Positions 35,326 through 44,800 of a stretch of 45,232 bases of DNA are shown piece after piece. The position numbers and the translations under genes were made by a program. Origin of the DNA: a virus. Every line of letters starts with the position of its first letter. The first letter of the stretch is position 1. The notes below the pieces were generated by a model. That model ran no database searches, was not told the DNA's origin, and worked only from the letters and a program-made list of their open reading frames with translations. The DNA lies in the IMG/VR virus record IMGVR_UViG_3300021599_000692, positions 1 through 45,232 of that record, one strand, 5' to 3'.

Positions 35326-37608
35326 ATGATAACTATTTTTGCTAACATAAACCAAACAGACAACCCATACTATATCTCGGTTGACACTGCGTTGGAGCGA
35401 ATAAGGTCGGGGAAGTCAAGAGATGCTGTTGATGCTGTTAGAGGTGCAGGAAGTAAAGAGGAGAGACAGCAATTAAAGAAACAGCTGCCGTCGGTATGTT
35501 TTGGTGGTAAGTTTGAACGAAGAGCTGCTGATGCTCTTGTTCAAGCGTCAGGGTTCATGGTGTTAGACTTCGATGGATTTGAGACAGAGGAGTCGTTAGG
35601 TATTAAGCGCTTTGAGCTTGAGATGGATGACTACACGTATGCCTGCTGGACATCACCAAGTGGGGATGGGCTGAAGGTGTTGGTTAAGATCCCGGAGGCT
35701 GATAAATCGTCATATCCGCTTTATTTTAAAGCGATACAAAGATATTATGATTGTGAATACTTTGACACGTCATGCAAGGACATCAGCCGCGTAACATATG
35801 AGTCCTATGATCCTGCTGTCTTTATCAATAAGGATAGCACTACATGGACAAATATGTACCAGGAGCCGAAGCCAGAACCGAGACGTGTGGAGATAACTAC
35901 CGACGACCCCAACAAGATCATCTCAGGTATATTAAAGTGGTGGAACAAGAACTACGGTCTTGTGTCAGGACAGCGCAACAACAACATGTTCGTTCTTGCG
36001 TCATCTTTCAATGTCTACGGGGTATCTCATCAAGATGCACTGTCTAAATGCCTTGAGTTCGAGCAGCCTGACTTTACAGCGCAAGAGATAACTACAGCTG
36101 TTAACTCTGCCTATCGAAACACGCAGGACCACGGAACGAAGGTGTGGGAGGACTTAGATGCTGTAAAGAAGGTAGAGGAGCTTGTCAAGAAGTCTGTACC
36201 TACGGAGACTATTCTTCAGATAGTACCAAATGCAACTGTAGATGTTGTTGAGAAGAAAAGAAACGTAGACAGTGTAGAGTTTTGGCATATCGACAAAAAG
36301 GGCAGTGTTGAGTTTGTTAACCATAAGTACAGAGAGTTCCTTGTCGCTAATGGGTTCGCAAAGTACTATGCTGCTACTGACGGTACTTTTTCTCTTGTGC
36401 AGCGTACAGGGTGTGTAATCAAAGAGGTGATGGACGAGCACATAAAGGACTTTGTTATTGAGTATCTGTACAACCTTTCTGATAAGCGAATTTTTGACGA
36501 GTATTCAGGCTCTATGAAGATACAAAAGGATGACTTCCTATCGTTCCTACCAAACGTCACCTCAAAGTTCATTAGAGACGATAAAAATCGCTCCTACGTG
36601 TTCTATCGTAACTGCATCGTATGTGTAACCATTGATGGTATACATACAGACTGGTCTGGCAGTGAGTTTGCTAAGTTCATAAGAAACATCTCAAATGACG
36701 ATGAACAGAGAGAGCTTACGATGCGCTCTACACTTGGCTACATGATGCACGGATACAACAACAGAGGTGAGAACCCAGTTGTTATCCTTAACGACGAGAC
36801 GATCAGTGACAAGCCGGAGGGTGGTACAGGTAAGGGTATCTACGTCAACGCAATAACAAAGATCAGGAACTCAGTATTGGTTGATGGAAAGAGACTTGAC
36901 GTAAAGAGCAGGTTTGCATTCCAAAGAGTCACGGCCGACACACAAGTACTTTGTCTACAAGACGTTGTTAAAAACTTTGACTTTGAGGTGCTGTTCTCCA
37001 TGATAACGGACGGAATGACTATAGACATGCTATACAAAGGTCAGCTATACATACCGTTTGAGAGGAGTCCAAAGTGGATTATCACTACGAACTATGCCAT
37101 CAGAGGAGACGGTAACTCTAACGAAAGACGTAAGTGGGAGGTGGAGTTCACGAAGTACTACTCAAAGAACTTTACACCTCTTACTGAGTTTGGTCACGTC
37201 TTGTTTGACGACTGGTCTGACGAGGAATGGGCAAAGTTTGATAACTACATGATATCAAACATACAGCTATACCTTCATAAAGGTCTGATAGGCAGCGACT
37301 TCAAGAACTTGAAGACTCGTCAGTTCTACATCGCTACATCTCACGAGTTTGCTGAGTACTGTCTTGGTAACGACAAAAAGTATGAGCTGTCTGCTGGCTG
37401 CGAATACCTAGGACAAGAGATACTTGACGACTTCAAGCAGAAGTACCCTGACTACGGAGATGTAAGGTCTAAGCTATCTCACAGGACTTTCTACAGGTGG
37501 CTTGACGAGTATTGTAAGTATAAGTACGGCACGAAGCTTTTAGAGTGGAGAAGTGGTGACGGAAAGAAAATTAAGTTCCCACTACCTAAACAATTAGAAT
37601 TGTTATGA
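35326..37608 (+). CDS. primase-helicase (VirE/BT4734-like N-terminus, SF3-type helicase)
   Basis: 760 residues. The N-terminal part has a prim-pol-like site, FMVLDFDGF (Asp81, Asp83) and TSPSGDGLKVLVKI (109-122), as in BT4734/VirE-N proteins. A middle helical linker leads to a helicase domain with P-loop GGTGKG (about 498-503), a Walker B-like CLQDVV and a sensor WIITTNYA near 585. It would make primers and unwind the phage fork. A single chain doing both jobs is common in this phage group. It overlaps the next gene as ATGA. Confidence 0.85.
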   Translation: MITIFANINQTDNPYYISVDTALERIRSGKSRDAVDAVRGAGSKEERQQLKKQLPSVCFGGKFERRAADALVQASGFMVLDFDGFETEESLGIKRFELEMDDYTYACWTSPSGDGLKVLVKIPEADKSSYPLYFKAIQRYYDCEYFDTSCKDISRVTYESYDPAVFINKDSTTWTNMYQEPKPEPRRVEITTDDPNKIISGILKWWNKNYGLVSGQRNNNMFVLASSFNVYGVSHQDALSKCLEFEQPDFTAQEITTAVNSAYRNTQDHGTKVWEDLDAVKKVEELVKKSVPTETILQIVPNATVDVVEKKRNVDSVEFWHIDKKGSVEFVNHKYREFLVANGFAKYYAATDGTFSLVQRTGCVIKEVMDEHIKDFVIEYLYNLSDKRIFDEYSGSMKIQKDDFLSFLPNVTSKFIRDDKNRSYVFYRNCIVCVTIDGIHTDWSGSEFAKFIRNISNDDEQRELTMRSTLGYMMHGYNNRGENPVVILNDETISDKPEGGTGKGIYVNAITKIRNSVLVDGKRLDVKSRFAFQRVTADTQVLCLQDVVKNFDFEVLFSMITDGMTIDMLYKGQLYIPFERSPKWIITTNYAIRGDGNSNERRKWEVEFTKYYSKNFTPLTEFGHVLFDDWSDEEWAKFDNYMISNIQLYLHKGLIGSDFKNLKTRQFYIATSHEFAEYCLGNDKKYELSAGCEYLGQEILDDFKQKYPDYGDVRSKLSHRTFYRWLDEYCKYKYGTKLLEWRSGDGKKIKFPLPKQLELL

Positions 37609-37949
37609 AACTAATAGATGTATGGAAGATGGAGGGGCGTCCGGATGCTAAGTCGTTCCTTTATGAAAGGTTGTCAGGAAAGCCAGGAGGCATATCGTTC
37701 GTCGATGCTGCCTCCGAGGCTTTGAGCTTGGAAGGAAGTGAGTTGATATGGTGGTGTGGTATGATACAAAACTATCACCACCATCCCGACTACACGATTG
37801 ACAACTTGCTTAGAACGATGAAACACTTTAAGAACATGAGTCGGACGTTCATCAATGACGGAAAATATTCCGAGTTCAAGGTGTGGATCAACAACTGGTC
37901 AGACCTTATGATAGTGTGTAATTATTTAGATCCTGAAAGGTGGAAATAA
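37605..37949 (+). CDS. protein of unknown function, replication module
   Basis: 114 residues, tryptophan- and histidine-rich (LIWWCGMIQNYHHHPDYTID). It starts in ATGA overlap with the primase-helicase. Helical; no catalytic motif recognised. It may be a replisome accessory from position. Confidence 0.55.
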   Translation: MKLIDVWKMEGRPDAKSFLYERLSGKPGGISFVDAASEALSLEGSELIWWCGMIQNYHHHPDYTIDNLLRTMKHFKNMSRTFINDGKYSEFKVWINNWSDLMIVCNYLDPERWK

Positions 37950-37960
37950 AAATAATCATT

Positions 37961-38206
37961 ATGTTACAAGAAATATTAGAGAATTACCCAGACGAAGAGA
38001 TACTAATAGCTGATGGGTTCGATGACGCCATTATAGGCATAGAGCTACTATCGATGAGGCTTATATATTCAGTATCTAAGTGTATAGATATCTTGATCGA
38101 AGAAGGAATGAATCATGAAGAGGCTATAGAGTACTTCGATTTTAATGTATCAGGAGCCTATGTTGGAGAGCTTACACCTATATGGTGCCATGACAATTTC
38201 TTATGA
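37961..38206 (+). CDS. conserved acidic phage protein
   Basis: 81 residues from the ATG at 37961 (MLQEILENYPDEEILIADGF), chosen because the YPDE...ADGFDDAIIG stretch is how I recall this protein beginning in related phages. It continues with EGMNHEEAIEYFDFNVSGAY and TPIWCHD. Function unknown. Its stop overlaps the helicase start as ATGA. Confidence 0.65.
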   Translation: MLQEILENYPDEEILIADGFDDAIIGIELLSMRLIYSVSKCIDILIEEGMNHEEAIEYFDFNVSGAYVGELTPIWCHDNFL

Positions 38207-39444
38207 AAAAGCTAAGAGACTACCAAAAGAAAGGTGCACAGGACGGAGTAGAGATACTCCGTTCTCTTGACATCGTGTACTTCAGTTGGTCCGTAAGAAC
38301 TGGAAAGAGCGCTACAGCTCTTGAGACTTGCAGACTGTTTGGCGCTAGTAGAGTACTGTTCTTAACAAAGAAGAAGGCCATCTCGTCGATACAGTCTGAC
38401 TATGATGACTTTGGTTATGCTGAATACTTCAGCATAGTGATTGTGAATGACGAGTCGATGCACAAAATTGATGGTGACTTTGACATAGTTGTACACGACG
38501 AACACCATCGCTTTGGATCGTTTCCGAAGCCTGGACTTGCAACTAAGTTATTCAAGCACAAGTTCTCGAATAAGCCGATGATCTTCCTGTCAGGAACAAT
38601 GTCACCTGAGAGTTTCAGTCAGCTATACCATCAGTTTTGGGTGTCAGACCGATCGCCTTGGAGCAGGTACAAAAACTTCTATGGATGGGCAAAGGACTAT
38701 GTGAATATAAGACAAAAGCGCATAGGAGCATTAATGCACAACGACTACTCGAGCGGAATAGAGACAAAGATAATGGCCGACCTAAAGCCATACATACTGA
38801 CATACACACAAGAGCAGGCTGGATTCAAGTCTGAGATACGTGAGCACTTCCTGTATGTAGAGATGTCTCCTCTAGTGTACTCACTAGAGGAAAGGTTGCT
38901 TAAAGACCTACTAGTCGAAGGCAAGGAAGAGGTTATAATGGCAGACACTCCTGCCAAGCTGCAGTCAAAGCTGATGCAGCTTGAGGGAGGAACGATGAAG
39001 TTTGAGTCCGGTAACTCTAAAGTCCTTGACACAACAAAGGCTGAGTTCATTAAGTCACATTTTGCAGGAAAGAAGCTTGGTATCTTTTACGTCTTTAAGG
39101 AAGAACTGAATGCACTGAAGTCTGTATTTGGTAACGACCTGACGACAGACCTTGATACCTTTAACTCGACAGATAAGGCTATAGCCTTACAAGTTGTTAG
39201 CGGTCGTGAGGGTATATCCTTAAAAAATGCCGACTGTCTTGTGATGTACAACATACAGCATAGCGCAGTGTCATATTTTCAAAGCCGCGACCGATTAACT
39301 ACGCTTGATCGACCGAACAACGACGTGTACTGGATATTCTCCAAGCGTATGATCGGAGAGAAGATATATAAAGTCGTACAGAAGAAAAAGAAGTATACAG
39401 TTAATCATTTTAAGAGGGATTATGGAAAAGCATCTGCTATCTGA
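38203..39444 (+). CDS. SF2 helicase (SNF2-like / DEAD-box-like)
   Basis: 413 residues. N-terminal LRDYQKKGA (Q-motif-like), Walker A RTGKSA (32-37), a DEHH box (VVHDEHHRFG, about 97-106), motif III LSGTMS near 129-134 and, in the second RecA domain, QVVSGREGISLKNADCLVMY and QSRDRLTTLDR (motif VI, about 360). The set is complete for an ATP-dependent DNA translocase. Likely role in replication, recombination or transcription displacement. A VRR-NUC nuclease gene follows. Confidence 0.83.
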   Translation: MKKLRDYQKKGAQDGVEILRSLDIVYFSWSVRTGKSATALETCRLFGASRVLFLTKKKAISSIQSDYDDFGYAEYFSIVIVNDESMHKIDGDFDIVVHDEHHRFGSFPKPGLATKLFKHKFSNKPMIFLSGTMSPESFSQLYHQFWVSDRSPWSRYKNFYGWAKDYVNIRQKRIGALMHNDYSSGIETKIMADLKPYILTYTQEQAGFKSEIREHFLYVEMSPLVYSLEERLLKDLLVEGKEEVIMADTPAKLQSKLMQLEGGTMKFESGNSKVLDTTKAEFIKSHFAGKKLGIFYVFKEELNALKSVFGNDLTTDLDTFNSTDKAIALQVVSGREGISLKNADCLVMYNIQHSAVSYFQSRDRLTTLDRPNNDVYWIFSKRMIGEKIYKVVQKKKKYTVNHFKRDYGKASAI

Positions 39445-39670
39445 CCCAAACGTCCGTGAGCTCATCCGGAAGTTCGACCTTGACGAACCACAGTTGTACA
39501 AAATAATTGTCGATGACTATTGTTTTATTAACGGAAATATTGTAATTTCGTCAGCAAGACAGGTGACAGATGAGGACAGCAGACCTGTGATATGTCTTAC
39601 TTTTAGTCCGAATACTGTAGACGAACTTTTTGGAAAAGATGGAGTCCAAGATACAGAACAAACTGATTAG
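39422..39670 (+). CDS. small protein of unknown function
   Basis: 82 residues, acidic (MEKHLLSDPNVRELIRKFDL, then KIIVDDYCFINGNIVISSAR), overlapping the helicase by 23 bases and the nuclease start by about 32. Possibly a partner of the helicase or nuclease. No family recognised. Confidence 0.55.
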   Translation: MEKHLLSDPNVRELIRKFDLDEPQLYKIIVDDYCFINGNIVISSARQVTDEDSRPVICLTFSPNTVDELFGKDGVQDTEQTD

Positions 39671-39932
39671 ATCACTTGAAGCAGCAGGGGCTTTCTGTCT
39701 GAAGGTCTCTGTCTGCAACAAGCCTGGATATCCTGACGTAACGGCCTTTATGCCTGACGGAACGGTTGAGTTCTATGAAGTAAAGCAGCCCGGCAAAAAG
39801 CCACGGCCGCTACCGGAATACAGGATGAAAGAATTGTCGAAGTATGGTAAATGTTATGTGTATGACGGAACAGCTAAACGTGTATATTGCGGATGTGAAG
39901 ATCAGTCTGATTCCGAGATCGACAAAGAGTAG
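39639..39932 (+). CDS. VRR-NUC nuclease
   Basis: 97 residues from the ATG at 39639 (MESKIQNKLIRSLEAAGAFC); an ATG three codons earlier is also possible. The compact VRR-NUC core is complete: Glu2 in the first helix, KPGYPDVTAF (PD), TVEFYEVKQPG (E-x-K) and a Leu-Pro-x-Tyr-Arg helix. These phage stand-alone domains act as Holliday-junction or structure-specific nucleases. Position after the SF2 helicase suggests joint action on branched DNA. Confidence 0.8.
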   Translation: MESKIQNKLIRSLEAAGAFCLKVSVCNKPGYPDVTAFMPDGTVEFYEVKQPGKKPRPLPEYRMKELSKYGKCYVYDGTAKRVYCGCEDQSDSEIDKE

Positions 39933-40131
39933 ACTACACCCTGTCTACCGAACACTTGAGAAGTGGCCGATAGTTATGTCTGACGGAATGAAGGTGCACC
40001 ACGAGATGATGATTAGTCTAATAAGGCGATCGCTAAAAGGCAGGATCAATGAGTGGGATAAGTATATTATTAGGTATGAATGTAGTAATGTTAAATTTTC
40101 AACAAGATGCAATTGGACGAACAAAGAATAA
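39895..40131 (+). CDS. small basic protein, GTG start likely
   Basis: 78 residues from GTG at 39895 (MKISLIPRSTKSRLHPVYRT); the next in-frame ATG is at 39976 (MSDGMKVHH). A longer ATG start upstream would lie deep in the nuclease gene. It contains MKVHHEMMISLIRRSLKGRI and ends RCNWTNKE, overlapping the next start by 25 bases. Basic and helical; function unknown. Confidence 0.48.
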   Translation: MKISLIPRSTKSRLHPVYRTLEKWPIVMSDGMKVHHEMMISLIRRSLKGRINEWDKYIIRYECSNVKFSTRCNWTNKE

Positions 40132-40505
40132 AGCAGGTGTATGAATACTTCGATAAAATCGCATACGCTAGATGCAGTGACTGGATTACAGAGATGAGGA
40201 GAAGTATTGCAATAATTATGACGGATCAGGGCATTTCGTCTGGTAAGATAGCTAAGGTGCTACATGTTAACCACTGCCTTGTGTCTCACTACAAGAATAG
40301 AATGAAGGTACGACCAGATGTTAACAGCGTTGTGTCAGAAAAAATGTGGGAGTGGATTGATGCTGGTCTTTATCCAATGCCAGGACACAACAGTCGAAAG
40401 CAGTACTACACGTATTATCTTACAGATACTCCAAACAAGCGGAAGTTCTATGTGTCAGAAAAAAAGAAGAACAGAAGTCTTGATAAGTTTATAGATGAAC
40501 TATAA
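40107..40505 (+). CDS. helix-turn-helix DNA-binding protein
   Basis: 132 residues. A clear HTH lies at about 44-65: SSGKIAKVLHVNHCLVSHYK, with the usual turn and recognition helix. The C-terminal half has MWEWIDAGLYPMPGHN and a Tyr/Lys-rich tail. It may be a sequence-specific regulator, and is one of only two clear HTH-type genes in the window, making it a candidate binder of the half-site arrays. Its stop overlaps the next ATG. Confidence 0.68.
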   Translation: MQLDEQRIKQVYEYFDKIAYARCSDWITEMRRSIAIIMTDQGISSGKIAKVLHVNHCLVSHYKNRMKVRPDVNSVVSEKMWEWIDAGLYPMPGHNSRKQYYTYYLTDTPNKRKFYVSEKKKNRSLDKFIDEL

Positions 40506-40584
40506 CGGATGGTGCTATACGCTCGTTTTAATGGCGCTTGCACTTTGTTATGTTTTATTTGCATATTATAATTTAGTCCATTAA
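40495..40584 (+). CDS. 29-residue membrane peptide
   Basis: MNYNGWCYTLVLMALALCYV then LFAYYNLVH: one membrane span with short polar ends. The ATG overlaps the previous stop by 11 bases. Its stop codon lies inside the -7 box of the next promoter. Function unknown. Confidence 0.5.
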   Translation: MNYNGWCYTLVLMALALCYVLFAYYNLVH

Positions 40585-40589
40585 TTTTG
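40559..40589 (+). promoter_or_regulatory. promoter for the metallophosphoesterase unit
   Basis: TTG (40559-40561) and TAATTTTG (40582-40589) are separated by 20 bp. The ATG at 40595 is five bases downstream, so the mRNA may be leaderless. Confidence 0.65.
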
Positions 40590-40594
40590 CGGAC

Positions 40595-40771
40595 ATGAAT
40601 GTCAACTACGTCAACTCTGTTATGGACGAGCTGAATGAATACAACGCAGAGTTGTATGAAGCTCTGATGGACGGAAGCCAGGAGGACGTAACAATAGCCA
40701 TACGAAAAATAAATAAGGTCTTAACTGATATAAGAAAATCTATGTCAGATGACTCAATTAATCTGAAGTAA
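40595..40771 (+). CDS. 58-residue helical protein
   Basis: Starts at 40595 (MNVNYVNSVMDELNEYNAEL) and ends SMSDDSINLK; acidic N-terminal and basic middle helices. It stops immediately before the phosphoesterase ATG. Possible partner or regulator of that enzyme; unknown. Confidence 0.58.
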   Translation: MNVNYVNSVMDELNEYNAELYEALMDGSQEDVTIAIRKINKVLTDIRKSMSDDSINLK

Positions 40772-41761
40772 ATGGATTACAAGACAGAAATGATAAAGGA
40801 ATTGTTAGAGAAATTCCCGAACGCATCTACGCTATCACTTGCTAAAATCCTTCACGAAAATAATCCTTTAGACTTTCCAAGCATTGAAAACGCAAGGGGC
40901 GCATTAAGGTATTGGAGGGGTGAAGCTCGTAGAAGCGCTAAAGAGCCTGTTTCAAAAAGAACAGAAGAAGAAAAGAAAGCCGCTTACGCTTGGGCAAAGC
41001 TACCAGAATCAGACTATAAGGAGGCAGAACCTTTCGTTATGCCTAGAGGACAGAACAGGATCCTGCTTTTGACGGATATACACCTGCCATACCACGACAT
41101 TGATGCGCTAAGTTTGGCGCTTCATTGGGGTTACGAAAGGAAGCCAAATGCCATTATCTTAAACGGAGACACTATGGACATGTACCAAGCGTCTCGTTTT
41201 ATCAAGGACAGAAGGCTGAGAGATTTGAACGGAGAGATTGAAATGACCCGTGATTTTTTGGCACAGCTTCGTGAAGAGTTCGACTGTCCTGTTTACTTTA
41301 AGATAGGCAACCACGAAGCACGCTGGGAAAATTATTTGAAGACAGTAGCTCCTGAGCTATTAGGCATAGCAGACTTTGAGTTGAGTAGCATCCTTAGATT
41401 TGGAGAGTTAGGAGTTACAGAGATAAAGTCCAACCAGGTAATTAAAGCCGGTAAGCTATCTATTATGCACGGTCACGAGTTTGGTCATCAGGTATTCAGT
41501 CCTGTAAATGCTGCACGAGGCCTTTACATGAAAGCTAAAGCCAGCTCTATAATAGGACACCACCACCAAACCTCTGAGCACTCTGAGAAAGACTTAAACG
41601 GAGAGGTGGTTACAACGTGGTCTGTTGGTTCTCTGTGTGGTCTAAGTCCTGAGTACATGCCATACAACAAATGGAATCACGGCTTCGCTTGGATTGAAAC
41701 ATTCGACAACGGTGACTTTGAGGTAAAGAATCTCAGAATAATAAATGGAAAGGTAAGATAA
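40772..41761 (+). CDS. calcineurin-like metallophosphoesterase
   Basis: 329 residues. The N-terminal 85 residues are helical and charged, possibly DNA-binding (a KEFP-like helix-turn pattern LLEKFPNASTLSLAKILHEN). The catalytic domain has LTDIHLPYHD (D-x-H, about 97-106), LNGDTMDMYQ (GD, about 130), KIGNHEARWE (GNHE, about 179), MHGHEFGH (about 233) and IIGHHHQTSE (about 262): the full two-metal site. It may hydrolyse nucleic acids or nucleotides. A bidirectional terminator follows. Confidence 0.87.
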   Translation: MDYKTEMIKELLEKFPNASTLSLAKILHENNPLDFPSIENARGALRYWRGEARRSAKEPVSKRTEEEKKAAYAWAKLPESDYKEAEPFVMPRGQNRILLLTDIHLPYHDIDALSLALHWGYERKPNAIILNGDTMDMYQASRFIKDRRLRDLNGEIEMTRDFLAQLREEFDCPVYFKIGNHEARWENYLKTVAPELLGIADFELSSILRFGELGVTEIKSNQVIKAGKLSIMHGHEFGHQVFSPVNAARGLYMKAKASSIIGHHHQTSEHSEKDLNGEVVTTWSVGSLCGLSPEYMPYNKWNHGFAWIETFDNGDFEVKNLRIINGKVR

Positions 41762-41763
41762 TA

Positions 41764-41800
41764 AAAAGCCCACATCTTAATTGGTGTGGGCTTCTTTTTT
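41764..41800. terminator. bidirectional terminator between convergent genes
   Basis: A stem AAGCCCACA/TGTGGGCTT (41766-41774 with 41785-41793) has A-rich flank on the left and T-rich flank on the right, so it works for both the plus-strand phosphoesterase and the minus-strand giant gene. Confidence 0.82.
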
Positions 41801-44800
41801 ACTTCAGCTTCTGTATCTCCTGCATATCTCGTATACCTACCGACCCTTCTGTTTCAAAGATCTCAATATACTTCTTTACCTGACGCTCATTCTTTAGCCC
41901 TCCCTGACTATCTATCCAGTCGAGTTCATTTAGTACTCTCTCTGACGAGCTCTCAGTCTGTGTGGCTCTCATCTTCTTAACTAGATACTTCTCAACCTCT
42001 CCTTCCTTCTTCCTTCCAGTAGCCTCAAGTACTTCATTAAGAGCTTCGTGCTGCTTTTCTGTTAGTTTATTCTCTTTCTTGACATTGTTTTCTATCTTCC
42101 TAAAGACAGATCCAAATTCAGCAGGTATACCTAAAGCGGACCACGCTAAGTAGTAAGGCATTATCTCCTTCATCTTATCCTGTCCTTCAGAGTCAATGTA
42201 CTTTGTCTCCATCTTTCCCCCAAATCCTTCAGACTCAAACTCTCCGTTGTATGCCAAGTTAAGAGACTTGTATACTTCAATCCCCTTATCAAGCGTAATT
42301 CTATATACACCTCCAGGGCCTTGAGAGTCGTATTGGGATGCTTTAATTCTTCTCTCCTCAATGTAGTTGTCAATAAACTCCTGAGCCTTCTTGCCTTCTA
42401 GTGCTGGCTTTCCTGAGAGTTCTCTTGCTTCATTTTCTGTCTTCAGAGCTTCCTTAGCATCATCCTCCATATACGATGGGGCAATCTTTTTCATGAGAAA
42501 ATCAGCTCCATATATTACAGGACTATCGGTAAATAATGGCACAGGAGAGAAGATATCCTTAGCAACAGTTCCTATAGTATAACTTAACTGTCTTTCCAAA
42601 GACTTCTGTACGTCCTCTTCTTCCGGTTCATCCTCACCTCCAATTGCTGAAGCGATAGAACTTACTATGTAATACTTTATAGCGAAAGATAAAGAGTGGA
42701 ACGCTGCCATTTCCAAAATCAAACCACCTAAAGATCGTGCAGCTGCCTTTCTGTCAGCTCTAGATGCATCTCCAGAAAACATTATACTGACGTCAGTAGT
42801 CATCCTTGACTTTTGGTTGACAACGAACGACATGAATGGGAACAGCGTATTCTTCACAATCTTCTTTATTGACTGACCTGATGTAAACAAGTCTCCCATC
42901 AGCATAGCATCAGAAGCATTTTGCTGTCTGTCAACCATGTGCTGTGCATAGTTCAGTGCCTCTTGGTCTACATCTGCTGGGTTATTGTAGTCGATATCAG
43001 TAGACTTACCTTTAGCCTCAAGTGCTTTCTTATAGTACGCAATAAATGCCGATCGAGCTGCAAATACATCAGGCTTGGCTAATACTAACTTCAACCATTT
43101 TGTATTTACCTTTTCAACTACATCTAACGCTTTTTCTATTTTACCAGCAGCAATTGATCTATCAAGCGCAGCATCTGCATCATCAAAAGCAGCTATAGAT
43201 TCTATACCTCTATTTGAAATAGGCATCTCAATAGCATCTATCCATCTATGCTGATCCCTTCCAAATGCAAATGTTGTATGCTTACCTGCATTCATTAACG
43301 TATTCACGAAGATAGGTATAGTTTGCTTGAACGGCTGGAATATAGAACCAAGCGCTCTTGTTGCACCCATAGATGCCCATATCCTTAGCGATCGCTCTAC
43401 TTCTCCAATAGTTTGATCATCTGTTCCTACTTGCTTATTTCTTGATCGAAGGATATACTCATCTACACGTTTTCTGAATAAGTCTCTGTCGGATTTATTT
43501 GTGATTACCTTATTCCAACTTTTAGATTTAAAGAATCCTTTTATTTGCTTAGTTGCAGCTGCTGTATTTATGTCGATAAGTGCAGCTTTTAGAGCGCGTT
43601 GATTGTTATTATCAAAGTTCAGATTAACGTAGCGCTTCTGCTCCATAGATACAGGCTTTGAAGATGGCATAAGTACACCTGTCTTCTTGTCGTACTCATA
43701 GTTAAGTACTGCCGAAAAACCACCTCCACCCATTTTATTCATAAGCTTATCTACGTTCTCACTATTGTTAGGATCAAGTGATGAGAACTTATCCGGAGTA
43801 TAGAACATATCCTTATCAAGAATAGTATTATATACGCTCTGACTTACATCAGCAAGTTGAGAATAGTTATCTGCCCATGTGTTTACCCACCAATTAACAG
43901 CCTCTATATTCAATTTATCTACACGAGACTCTATATCCGATATAGTTAGATTGGCATCATTAAGACCAAGCTTTTCAATAAGCATGTCATACATATCTGC
44001 AACCTTTGCGTCTTTAGCGTCACCTTCTTCACGTAGTACATCAACACTGTCCTTGATTAATTTTATCTTTCTCTTCAGTTCTTTCTCCTGAGCTTTCTGA
44101 TCTCCTGCAACAGTTCTCTTCAAGAAAGCATACATGCCTCTCTCGTAGATGTTCTCAGGATCCATAAAGTCTTTACCATTTGCTTTCTTCTTATTAAAAG
44201 CTTCATAGTACTCATCGGTATATTTTCTCCATCTTGATGTGGCTTGAGCTACACCTTTTATGAACTTATTTATACCTATATTATCGAGAACGTATTGTGC
44301 TCTGTTTGTGCCTCTAAATATCCAGTCAGAAAGTACTGGAAGCGACATCATGTTGTACGCCCAAAAGTTACCTATATTACCAGCTCCAACACTCTTCGTC
44401 TTAAATCCTTTAGCTGCAACCTTCTCGGCATTTCTCTGACCATTATAAGTATTCGTGATAGCCTCAACCCCGTCAATGATACCGTTAGTTATGAAGTTGT
44501 CCATCGCCTCTATAACCTGAACAGCATCACGGATGTCCATCTTTGTGACGTCAATCTTCATCATGTCTGACGCTACTTCCTTCTGTCTGTCAGTAAGCTC
44601 AACAGCTTCTCCGGTAAAAGGATCTCTGCCATTTAACATCGACTCAACGATAGGACGGTATACATCCATAACTGAGCCTATATAAGAAAGTATGGCTGCC
44701 CTCTTTTCTTCAGCAGGCAACTTAGTTTCAGGATCCCTTAGCTCACCTATGATCTCAAGTATCTCCTTAAGGTTCATGTCCTTTGAGATAACACCTGCTG